Positions 54,196 to 64,000 of a stretch of DNA of 64,000 nt are shown piece after piece. Numbering within the stretch: position 1 is the first letter of the stretch; the number at the start of each line of letters is the position of its first letter. Position numbers and translations under genes: made by a program. The notes beneath the pieces are model-generated. The model saw nothing but the letters and a program-made list of their open reading frames with translations, searched no databases and had not been told where the DNA came from. The stretch is from contig NC_068937.1 in the NCBI RefSeq assembly GCF_016801865.2, positions 66,631,665 to 66,695,664 on the forward strand, given 5' to 3'. The DNA comes from Culex pipiens pallens (lineage: Eukaryota > Arthropoda > Insecta > Diptera > Culicidae).

Positions 54196-56312
54196 TGTTG
54201 CAGATTTGTTAAGATATCCTAGGCCATTAAGAACTTCCAGAAGTTTAGGTCCGTGAGTCTACCGCCGCAACAAGCAAGAGGTCGATAGATTTCGACTCCG
54301 GATCATATGCCAATAGCTTCAGTGGGTATGGTAGACTACTTTGTTGATATGTTGGGATATCCAAGATCACCAAAAACTCCCAGAAGTTTAGGCCTGAGGG
54401 TCTACCGCCGTAATAAGCAAGTGGTCAATTAATTTCGACCCAGGATCATATCCCAATAGCTTCAGTGGGTATGGTAGACTCATTTGTTGATTTGTTGGGA
54501 TATCCAAGATCATCCAGAACTTCCTGTAGTTGATTCCTGCGGGTTTACCACCGTAACAAGCAAGAGGTCGATAGGTTTCGACTCCGGATCATATGTGATC
54601 AAAAAACACGTTTTAGACGAGTTTTGAACACGCTGTATCTTTTTATAGGAGCAATTTAGCACCATACTCTCTTCGGGTAAATTGTAGAGCACATTCCAGA
54701 GCATCCGAATATGTATCCGGTTTTGATATAGCATGAAACGTGGATTTTTTAAATATCATGATTCGAAAAAATTATTTTTCCCATACAAATTTGTATGGAA
54801 AATTGAATCGTTTTGCGCAAAGTGGGGACTTAACCAATCGTTACCAAACTTTGGGGAATTGTTAAGGACCCTATATGGAACCAAAAAGTTGCTGTGCTAG
54901 CTAAATTTGGACAACTTTATTTTTTTCCATACAACCATATTACACCCTAGTGCAATACTACCGTAACAAGCAAGAGGTCGATTGGTTTCGACTCCGGATC
55001 ATATGCCAATAGCTTCAGTGGGTATGGTAGACTACTTTGTTGATATGTTGGGATATCCAAGATCATCAAAAACTCCCAGAAGTTTAGGCCTGAGGGTCTA
55101 CCGCCGTAATAAGCAAGTGGTCGATTAATTTCGACCCAGGATCATATGCCAATAGCTTAAGTGGGTATGGTAGACTACTTTGTTGATATGTTGGGATATC
55201 CAAGATCACCCAGAACTCCCTGAAGTTGATTCCTGCGGGTCTACCACCGTAACAAGCAAGAGGTCGATAGGTTTCGACTCCGGATCATATGTGAATAGCT
55301 TCAGTGGGTATGGTAGACGACTTCGTTGATATGTTGGGATATCCAAGATCATCCAGGACTCCCTGAAATTGATTCCTGTGGGTCTACTACCGTAACAAGC
55401 AAGAGGTCGATTAGTTTCGACTCCGGATTAGAGCTGGGACTTCGGATATCCGGATAATTTACTTTTTTCTCTATATAAAATCAGATATCATCTTTTCAAT
55501 CAAACCAAATCAAAAGATATGCATGAAAATCGTATCTTAACTGAAAATTATTTGGATAACAATATTTGAGGTACCAAAAATAGATTTAAGAATAAAAATG
55601 AAACGGATCGGATAGTTTTTCGGATAATAGTATTCGACCATAGATCATGTAATACAAAATTAAAGGTATTTTGTATACCTGTAAAATTATTTTGTTACGT
55701 CTTAATGTAGTCCCACATTTGTGAGACAAAGCTGACATGTATGAGTCAGTTCATTTTCTTATGGAATTGTCAATGCTGCAAGTTATCCGGATATCCGAAG
55801 CCCCAGCTCTAGTCCGGATCGTATGCCAATAGCTTCAGTGGGTATGGTAGACTACTTTGTTGATATGTTGGGATATCCAAGATCACCCAGAACTCCCTGA
55901 AGTTGGTTCCTGCGGGTCTACCACCGTATCAAGCAATAGGTCGATAGGTTTCGACTCCGGATCATATGTGAATAGCTTCAGTGAGTATGGAAGACTACTT
56001 TGTGGATATGTTGGGATATCCAAGATCATCCAGGACTCCCTGAAATTGATTCCTGTGGGTCTACTACCGTAACAAGCAAGAGGTCGATAGGTTTCGACTC
56101 CGGATCATATGCCAATAGCTTCAGTGGGTATGGTAGACTACTTTGTTGATATGTTGGGATATCCAAGATCATCCAGGACTCCCTGAAATTGATTCCTGTG
56201 GGTCTACCACCGTAACAAGCAAGATGTCGATAGATTTCTACTCCTGATCACATGTGAATAGCTTCAGTGGGTATGGTATACAGGTCGATAGATTTCGACT
56301 CTTGATCATATT
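54196..56312. repeat. 143-bp tandem satellite with two interruptions
   Basis: GTTGGGATATCCAAGATCA recurs at 54351 and 54494, then at 55047, 55190 and 55333, then at 55867, 56010 and 56153. Every step within a block is 143 bp. Units contain CCGTAACAAGCAAGAGGTCG and ATAGCTTCAGTGGGTATGGT. Interruptions: 54597-54957 (unassigned, possibly an insertion) and the MITE at 55429-55811. Confidence 0.92.
55429..55811. mobile_element. 383-bp hAT-like MITE inside the 143-bp satellite
   Basis: The ends are TAGAGCTGGGACTTCGGATA and the near complement TATCCGAAGCCCCAGCTCTA. The flanking octamers CTCCGGAT and GTCCGGAT form an 8-bp duplication with one mismatch. Inner GGATATCCGGATAA motifs repeat at both ends. 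It interrupts a satellite unit cleanly, so it is younger than that unit. Confidence 0.82.
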
Positions 56313-56344
56313 TGTCAGTAGAGTTTTACAATAATTTATAAAAT

Positions 56345-58650
56345 TTGAGGATATTCTAATTTGGTAATTTTGTAATTTTGTAATTTGGTAATTTGGTAAT
56401 TTGGTAATTTTGTAATTTTGTAATTTTGTAATTTTGTAATTTTGTAATTTTGTAATTTTGTAATTTTGTAATTTTGTAATTTTGTAATTTTGTAATTTTG
56501 TAATTTTGTAATTTTGTAATTTTGTAATTTTGTAATTTTGTAATTTTGTAATTTTGTAATTTTGTAATTTTGTAATTTTGTAATTTTGTAATTTTGTAAT
56601 TTTGTAATTTTGTAATTTTGTAATTTTGTAATTTTGTAATTTTGTAATTTTGTAATTTTGTAATTTTGTAATTTTGTAATTTTGTAATTTTGTAATTTTG
56701 TAATTTTGTAATTTTGTAATTTTGTAATTTTGTAATTTTGTAATTTTGTAGTTTTATAATTTTTTAATTTTGTAATTTTGTAATTTTGTAATTTTGTAAT
56801 TTTGTAATTTTGTAATTTTGTAATTTTGTAATTTTGTAATTTTGTAATTTTGTAATTTGTAATTTTGTAATTTTGTAATTTTGTAATTTTGTAATTTTGT
56901 AATTTTGTAATTTTGTAATTTTGTAATTTTGTAATTTTGTAATTTTGTAATTTTGTAATTTTGTAATTTTGTAATTTTGTAATTTTGTAATTTTGTAATT
57001 TTGTAATTTTGTAATTTTGTAATTTTGTAATTTTGTAATTTTGTAATTTTGTAATTTTGTAATTTTGTAATTTTGTAATTTTGTAATTTTGTAATTTTGT
57101 AATTTTGTAATTTTGTAATTTTGTAATTTTGTAATTTTGTAATTTTGTAATTTTGTAATTTTGTAATTTTGTAATTTTGTAATTTTGTAATTTTGTAATT
57201 TTGTAATTTTGTAATTTTGTAATTTTGTAATTTTGTAATTTTGTAATTTTGTAATTTTGTAATTTTGTAATTTTGTAATTTTGTAATTTTGTAATTTTGT
57301 AATTTTGTAATTTTGTAATTTTGTAATTTTGTAATTTTGTAATTTTGTAATTTTGTAATTTTGTAATTTTGTAATTTTGTAATTTTGTAATTTTGTAATT
57401 TTGTAATTTTGTAATTTTGTAATTTTGTAATTTTGTAATTTTGTAATTTTGTAATTTTGTAATTTTGTAATTTTGTAATTTTGTAATTTTGTAATTTTGT
57501 AATTTTGTAATTTTGTAATTTTGTAATTTTGTAATTTTGTAATTTTGTAATTTTGTAATTTTGTAATTTTGTAATTTTGTAATTTTGTAATTTTGTAATT
57601 TTGTAATTTTGTAATTTTGTAATTTTGTAATTTTGTAATTTTGTAATTTTGTAATTTTGTAATTTTGTAATTTTGTAATTTTGTAATTTTGTAATTTTGT
57701 AATTTTGTAATTTTGTAATTTTGTAATTTTGTAATTTTGTAATTTTGTAATTTTGTAATTTTGTAATTTTGTAATTTTGTAATTTTGTAATTTTGTAATT
57801 TTGTAATTTTGTAATTTTGTAATTTTGTAATTTTGTAATTTTGTAATTTTGTAATGTTGTAATTTTGTTATTTTGTAATTTTGTAATTTTGTAATTTTGT
57901 AATTTTGTAATTTTGTAATTTTGTAATTTTTGTAATTTTGTAATTTTGTAATTTTGTAATTTTGTAATTTTGTAATTTTGTAATTTTGTAATTTTGTAAT
58001 TTTGTAATTTTGTAATTTTGTAATTTTGTAATTTTGTAATTTTGTAATTTTGTAATTTTGTAATTTTGTAATTTTGTAATTTTGTAATTTTGTAATTTTG
58101 TAATTTTGTAATTTTGTAATTTTGTAATTTTGTAATTTTGTAATTTTGTAATTTTGTAATTTTGTAATTTTGTAATTTTGTAATTTTGTTATTTTGTAAT
58201 TTTGTAATTTTGTAATTTTGTAATTTTGTAATTTTGTAATTTTGTAATTTTGTAATTTTGTAATTTTGTAATTTTGTAATTTTGTAATTTTGTAATTTTG
58301 TAATTTTGTAATTTTGTAATTTTGTAATTTTGTAATTTTGTAATTTTGTAATTTTGTAATTTTGTAATTTTGTAATTTTGTAATTTTGTAATTTTGTAAT
58401 TTTGTAATTTTGTAATTTTGTAATTTTGTAATTTTGTAATTTTGTAATTTTGTAATTTTGTAATTTTGTAATTTTGTAATTTTGTAATTTTGTAATTTTG
58501 TAATTTTGTAATTTTGTAATTTTGTAATTTTGTAATTTTGTAATTTTGTAATTTTGTAATTTTGTAATTTGTAATTTTGTAATTTTGTAATTTTGTAATT
58601 TTGTAATTTTGTAATTTTGTAATTTTGTAATTTTGTAATTTTGTAATTTT
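56345..58650. repeat. octamer satellite (TTTTGTAA)n
   Basis: About 285 copies of TTTTGTAA, almost perfect; the first few units read TTTGGTAA. A long minus-strand frame (KLQNYKIT repeated) is only the translated octamer. Confidence 0.97.
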
Positions 58651-58671
58651 GTTTTTTCTTATTTTCTTATT

Positions 58672-60064
58672 GAGCATGAGCATGAGCATGAGAGATCACC
58701 CATGGTTGCCCCTCCGTTGCTGAACAGAACCGTATTATCCTTTCAGCACTACTGATTATAGGCTTCGACGATCTAGTGGTGTTTCCCTTATCAACAGCAT
58801 GTATGAATGCGCTGAAAAGATAAAACACCATGATTGCTAAAGCTAGATCAGTTGCGAATAGGTAACAGTCATTGGCCACCAACGGCGCCCGCCATGTCAG
58901 TTTGTAGACCTCGATTTTAAGGGACGGGAATGTTAGTTAGCGCAGGTTGCTACTAGGGCAGCTGATTTACTCTGTGCTTACACCCCACGAGCGCCAGGAA
59001 CCTGAAAACTTGTTAGTAGGATATGGTGTTTGGTCAGGATTCATCATAGAAGATGATGATGCGACCCAAAATCATAGTGTTTGTTGAAAGATGTTATATA
59101 TTATTCTCAAGGCAAACAATCGAATGCTGCGGATGAGACATTTCCCGTTTATCGGTTGTTAAATTTTAAATGAAATGGTCTAGTCTTAGACAGCCGGCTG
59201 TGGAAAGATAGAACCAAAATCATTTGTAATTAAAGAATGAAGGATTAAACAATGTAACTTTTAACTTGAGATAATTTTACGAGTTTTAAATGATTGATGT
59301 TTAGTGAGGTACTGATTAACGGTGCGAACGACGAGTTTCGATGTGTATCGAGCTGAAATGGTATGATAGGGTGTTGATAGGGTCAAATCAAACTGGCTAG
59401 CTGTCATCGGGACAGCCAAAGCCAGCCGCACCTTCACACGCACACACGCACGCGAGAAAAACGAAAAACACACCGACGGCGGACGCGAAAATTCTTACGA
59501 CCCTACGGAAAGGAATCGCAAATCTGACTGGCTCAACTGTCATCGGGACAGCCAAAGCCAGCCGCACCTTCACACGCACACACGCACGCGAGAAAAACGA
59601 AAAACACACCGACGGCTGACGCGAAAATTCTACGACCCTACGGAAAGGAATCGCAAATCTGACTGGCTCAACTGTCATCGGGACAGCCAAAGCCAGCCGC
59701 ACCTTCACACGCACACACGCACGCCAAAAAAACGAAAAACACACCGACGGCGGACGCGAAAATTCTACGACCCTACGGAAAGGAATCGCAAATCTGACTG
59801 GCTCAACTGTCATCGGGACAGCCAAAGCCAGCCGCACCTTCACACGCACACACGCACGCCAAAAAAACGAAAAACACACCGACGGCGGACGCGAAAATTC
59901 TACGACCCTACGGAAAGGAATCGCAAATCTGACTGGCTCAACTGTCATCGGGACAGCCAAAGCCAGCCGCACCTTCACACGCACACACGCACGCCAAAAA
60001 AACGAAAAACACACCGACGGCGGACGCGAAAATTCTACGACCCTACGGAAAGGAATCGCAAATC
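58672..60064 (-). mobile_element. CATGCT-tailed retroelement, copy D, with five 135-bp 5' monomers
   Basis: On minus it starts with five tandem 135-bp units (GACAGCC anchors at 59411, 59547, 59682, 59817 and 59952). It then runs through the same core as copies A and B and ends in CATGCT repeats at 58672. CTTATTTTCTTATT flanks both sides (58658 and 60066), a likely target duplication, though it is also the neighbouring satellite unit. The 71-codon minus frame 58667-58882 matches that of copy B. Tandem 5' monomers recall LINE promoters. Confidence 0.78.
59390..60064 (-). repeat. 135-bp tandem monomer, 5 copies, open in one frame
   Basis: Because 135 is a multiple of three, one minus frame stays open through four units (59397-60014), repeating WRACVRVKVRLALAVPMTVE. 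A protein product is doubtful; the frame follows from unit length. Unit differences are few (for example GCGAGAAAAA versus GCCAAAAAAA), showing recent homogenisation. Confidence 0.9.
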
Positions 60065-61398
60065 CCTTATTTTCTTATTTTTTTATTTTCTTATTTTCTT
60101 ATTTTCTTATTTTCTTATTTTTTTATTTTTTTATTTTCTTATTTTCTTATTTTCTTATTTTCTTATTTTCTTATTTTCTTATTTTCTTATTTTCTTATTT
60201 TCTTATTTTCTTATTTTCTTATTTTCTTATTTTCTTATTTTCTTATTTTCTTATTTTCTTATTTTCTTATTTTCTTATTTTCTTATTTTCTTATTTTCTT
60301 ATTTTCTTATTTTCTTATTTTCTTATTTTCTTATTTTCTTATTTTCTTATTTTCTTATTTTCTTATTTTCTTATTTTCTTATTTTCTTATTTTCTTATTT
60401 TCTTATTTTCTTATTTTCTTATTTTCTTATTTTCTTATTTTCTTATTTTCTTATTTTCTTATTTTCTTATTTTCTTATTTTCTTATTTTCTTATTTTCTT
60501 ATTTTCTTATTTTCTTATTTTCTTATTTTCTTATTTTCTTATTTTCTTATTTTCTTATTTTCTTATTTTCTTATTTTCTTATTTTCTTATTTTCTTATTT
60601 TCTTATTTTCTTATTTTCTTATTTTCCTATTTTCTTATTTTCTTATTTTCTTATTTTCTTATTTTCTTATTTTCTTATTTTCTTATTTTCTTATTTTCTT
60701 ATTTTCTTATTTTCTTATTTTCTTATTTTCTTATTTTCTTATTTTCTTATTTTCTTATTTTCTTATTTTCTTATTTTCTTATTTTCTTATTTTCTTTTTT
60801 TCTTATTTTCTTATTTTCTGATTTTCTTATTTTCTTATTTTCTTATTTTCTTATTTTCTTATTTTCTTATTTTCTTATTTTCTTATTTTCTTATTTTCTT
60901 ATTTTCTTATTTTCTTATTTTCTTATTTTCTTATTTTCTTATTTTCTTATTTTCTTATTTTCTTATTTTCTTATTTTCTTATTTTCTTATTTTCTTATTT
61001 TCTTATTTTCTTTTTTTCTTATTTTCTTATTTTCTTATTTTCTTATTTTCTTATTTTCTTATTTTCTTATTTTCTTATTTTCTTATTTTCTTATTTTCTT
61101 ATTTTCTTATTTTCATATTTTCTTATTTTCTTATTTTGTTATTTTGTTATTTTGTTATTTTCTTATTTTCTTATTTTCTTATTTTCTTATTTTCTTATTT
61201 TCTTATTTTCTTATTTTCTTATTTTCTTATTTTCTTATTTTCTTATTTTCTTATTTTCTTATTTTCTTATTTTCTTATTTTCTTATTTTCTTATTTTCTT
61301 ATTTTCTTATTTTCTTATTTTCTTATTTTCTTATTTTCTTATTTTCTTATTTTCTTATTTTCTTATTCTCTTATTTTCTTATTTTCTTATTTTCTTTT
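60065..61398. repeat. octamer satellite (TTATTTTC)n
   Basis: About 165 copies of TTATTTTC with rare variants (TTTTTTTC, three TTATTTTG units near 61135). The open frames (FLIFLFSY repeated) are translated octamers. Confidence 0.97.
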
Positions 61399-61412
61399 AA
61401 CTATAGAATTTT

Positions 61413-61731
61413 AGAACTTTAGAACTTTAGAACTTTTGAACTTTTGAATTTTTGAACTTTTGAACTTTTGAACTTTTGAACTTTTGAACTTTTGAACTTT
61501 TGAACTTTTGAACTTTTGAACTTTTGAACTTTTGAACTTTTGAACTTTTGAACTTTTGAACTTTTGAACTTTTGAACTTTTGAACTTTTGAACTTTTGAA
61601 CTTTTGAACTTTTGAACTTTTGAACTTTTGAACTTTTGAACTTTTGAACTTTTGAACTTTTGAACTTTTGAACTTTTGAACTTTTGAACTTTTGAACTTT
61701 TGAACTTTTGAACTTTTGAACTTTTGAACTT
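61413..61731. repeat. octamer satellite (CTTTTGAA)n
   Basis: About 38 copies of CTTTTGAA; the first units read CTTTAGAA. It follows the TTATTTTC array within 20 bp. Confidence 0.96.
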
Positions 61732-62160
61732 GGGTAAGAAGTTTCAAAAATCTAGCTTAACATTTGAAAAGGTTGAATGAAAACATAAAATGCTGTTTTG
61801 AAGGTCTCGGGACCAAAGAGCCTATGTCTGAAAATATTTTTATCGGATTCCTCAGAAAATTTCACTTAACATATCAAAAAATGGTGAAGTTATGTTTTCG
61901 ATACTCTGAGATACGATTTTTTGAAAATAAAAACTGGGGTTTTCGACGCGCCACGCGCAAAAATGGGAAAATGACGAAAACGGGAAAAAATCAACTTTTT
62001 TCACTAAAACTGCGATAACTTTATAATTTCAGCGATGACCTATACATGTTAAAATACCAAAATTTTCGTAATTAAAAGACGCAACTTTTGGTACCAAAAC
62101 ATCTGTTTGGGACTAAGGCAAGGGATATTTGGGTCCAATTTAGGTCACATTACCCTACCC
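61732..62160. other. dispersed repeat sequence
   Basis: AT-rich with GCGCCACGCGCAAAAATGGG (about 61949). No gene. Confidence 0.4.
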
Positions 62161-63870
62161 TAGGAATTGGTGCGTATTGGTCACTGCAGCACTGTTGGCC
62201 ACTGTGCTCGTGATCTTTAACCCTTTAAACCAATACAATCTACTTAACCTAACGAATAATGGGGACGAGATATTACAATTAGGGAGAGTGAGTACTCTCG
62301 GGAGAAGGGCTCGGGATGAACCTTCTTGAGGGTCATCTCCAAATGGAGGCATCATTATTACTATTTGACCCACTTTTAGTTTAGTTAGGTCCAGGGGACC
62401 GGCCTGGAAGGCCACGGGCTCTGCCCGTACACTTTGTATATTTGTACAGTAATAAACTGATAAGTGTTAAATATAGTGCGTTTAAACTTTAACCGCGAGT
62501 TTTATTGTGCACCGGAATATTCTGGAGTAATCCAGTACCGGTCGGGAAGGCCGTCGGTCGATGCATGGCGTAATCTGGACCTGAGGCAGGTTCCATCCGG
62601 GTCTCTACCCTGGCGTGTTGGAGGTGGCTGCCGTCTTACAGTCCACGGCATCGAAGACGACCCAGGTTCGAAGCCATCCCCCAACATTTGGTCCTTCGAA
62701 CCGGATGAAGGAGCCGGGTAGGACGGATGTTGGACCGGGGATGGACCTGCCGGAGAACCAAGGACTTCGGAATACACGCGGCGTTCGGCGAGTGGAGGTC
62801 GCCATCGCTGATTACGTCATCGCCATCGAGAAGGTGCACAAAGGGCTTTGTGTAATTGGCATTCCACTTAGCAACGGTACGTGTTGGCGCCAATCATCGA
62901 CAACAATAGAGCGGTCGCTGGGGGCGACTGTCTGGACGGTTTCTGGACCGAACCGTGACTCACGGGAGAGCCGCGGTGGACATTCAACCAGGAAGGAGTG
63001 CTTCACCAAACCCAACGGAGGGTTTCGACCGTACGGAGACGACAACTGATCCAGCACAGCCAGTTCTTGTCCAGGTAAGGCTACATGATCAGTGTGTATG
63101 TCTGGTCGAAGCATCGGTCATCATGATTCTAACAATTCTCACTTCAACTCCAAACCACATCGAGCGCAACCGTACCAGGAACCAGGAACGGATGATCGCC
63201 TAGAAGTTATCATCCCGAGGACGCTCCCAATGCGTTCAACTACCATTTTGGAAACGGACACCCACCAACCCCATGTGCACGGAGCACACAATGGAACATT
63301 CAGTTCAGGCTACCACGGACTGAATTGTCACCAAAGGACGGACATCGGTGCCCAATGCTCATCTGCAGATCAAACAGCCGCGGAGAATCGGCACGTCATC
63401 TAATCTTTGACCAGGTGGACGGTCAGACCTGGAGGAATATCGACCCATTGATGATCGCTGGTACGCGATCGTTAATCACCATCGAGCGGCGAGAGGATCA
63501 ACCCGCTCTGTTTACTTCTTCGATCACGCCCATATGATCACTCGGGTTTTGTGACAGCTTGCCATGTGACCACTCGGTTTCGCCGAGCTCCTCTGCTCGG
63601 AACCCACACATGTAGCGAAGGACGTCACAACCAAAACGGATTAAGCGAAATCGCAGTTCGGCGCAACTGCAACCTACCTGGATGGAATGCAACGGTGCCA
63701 CTCCTGGCATCGATCACTCAACACGGGATCAGTCGAACCACGTGGCTGGTCGGGACTGGTCTGGGAAACGTCACAATTCGTACCACGTGACACATCGGCT
63801 TCGGCTCGAGGCTGGCTCGAGTAACAGCAACACATCCAAAGAGGTAGCTGATTACCAGGCTTTGTGAGGT
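62161..63870 (+). other. unresolved GC-richer region, possible LTR-element remnant
   Basis: The block is richer in GC than its surroundings. AATAAA at about 62451 follows a T-rich stretch, and AACTTTAACCGCGAGTTTTA follows it, as in an LTR end or a transcript 3' end. Several + frames of 60-144 codons overlap (62615-63049, 63092-63403), but I recognise no family, and none is long enough to trust. Low confidence in any function. Confidence 0.3.
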
Positions 63871-63879
63871 AAGCAATAT

Positions 63880-64000
63880 ACACTTAAACCCCGATGGTTT
63901 GACACCAACTGTTGTCAAACGAACGGGGTCACTTTTTAGTTTGACACATCTTTTACACGGAGTTCACACATACTACCAAACGTTTGTTTTGATAGTGTGA
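63880..64000. repeat. terminal repeat at the window edge
   Basis: AACCCCGATGGTTTGACACC is followed by GTTGTCAAAC, a small inverted pair, and by further TTTGACAC words. It looks like one end of a MITE-type element that continues beyond the window. Confidence 0.4.

Noticed and set aside
58189..58689. 166-codon frame of repeated KLQNYKIT
   Set aside because: Pure translation of the TTTTGTAA octamer; eight bases repeated three times always give an 8-residue periodic frame.
61136..61422. Hydrophobic frames of repeated FLIFLFSY
   Set aside because: Translation of the TTATTTTC octamer, not a membrane protein.
62615..63403. Several 60-144 codon + frames as a host gene
   Set aside because: They overlap in different frames with minus-strand rivals of equal length, and none shows a domain or splice structure I can defend.

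Overview
The window looks like a piece of repeat-rich dipteran DNA, most likely from a culicine mosquito. The coding hints are insect-like: syntaxin-binding protein Rop, cullin-2, and R1- and LOA-type LINEs. The dispersed repeats also have a mosquito look, but I could not run a species search. Only two pieces of ordinary host genes are convincing: the 3' two-thirds of a Rop/STXBP1 (Sec1/Munc18) gene at 414-1757 on +, and one exon of a cullin-2-like gene at 53285-53398 on +. A frameshifted zinc-finger gene remnant, split by a retrotransposon, lies around 12.1 and 24.2 kb. Nothing bacterial (operons, CRISPR, ribosome binding sites) is present.

Layout. 0-2.7 kb: Rop 3' exons, a gag fragment in its intron, and a tRNA-derived SINE. 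2.67-5.11 kb: an internally deleted copia element with near-identical LTRs. 5.34-11.48 kb: a 6.1 kb imperfect palindrome whose two arms each carry intron-like splice signals and an 8-bp satellite. 11.5-25.3 kb: a zinc-finger pseudogene broken by a LOA/R1-type LINE. The LINE is broken by a 7 kb inverted-repeat element carrying two satellites (149 and 151 bp), that element is broken by a 2.1 kb TIR element, and that one by a retroelement with a CATGCT-repeat tail. 25.3-41.8 kb: about 14.5 kb of an AAGAATTT octamer satellite with a 100-N gap and one retroelement insertion. 41.8-48.8 kb: a 127-bp repeat, several MITEs, a hAT-type element with a perfect 8-bp target duplication, and AT-rich dispersed repeats. 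48.8-52.7 kb: a dead R1-clade LINE sitting inside a TG/GT microsatellite. 52.7-54.2 kb: a tRNA-like SINE, the cullin exon, and another retroelement copy. 54.2-56.3 kb: a 143-bp satellite interrupted by a hAT-like MITE. 56.3-61.7 kb: three more octamer satellites with a retroelement between them. 61.7-64 kb: unresolved dispersed repeats.

How it fits together. This is not a functional gene cluster but a record of insertion into insertion, plus repeated birth of 8-bp-period satellites. Every retrotransposon reading frame seen is broken or truncated, except the 649-codon copia ORF, which is open but lacks most of pol. The most notable points are the octamer satellite family, the palindrome with conserved splice-like sites, the microsatellite-targeted R1 element with a UAAUG stop-start overlap, and the four-level nest of elements with target duplications at two levels.
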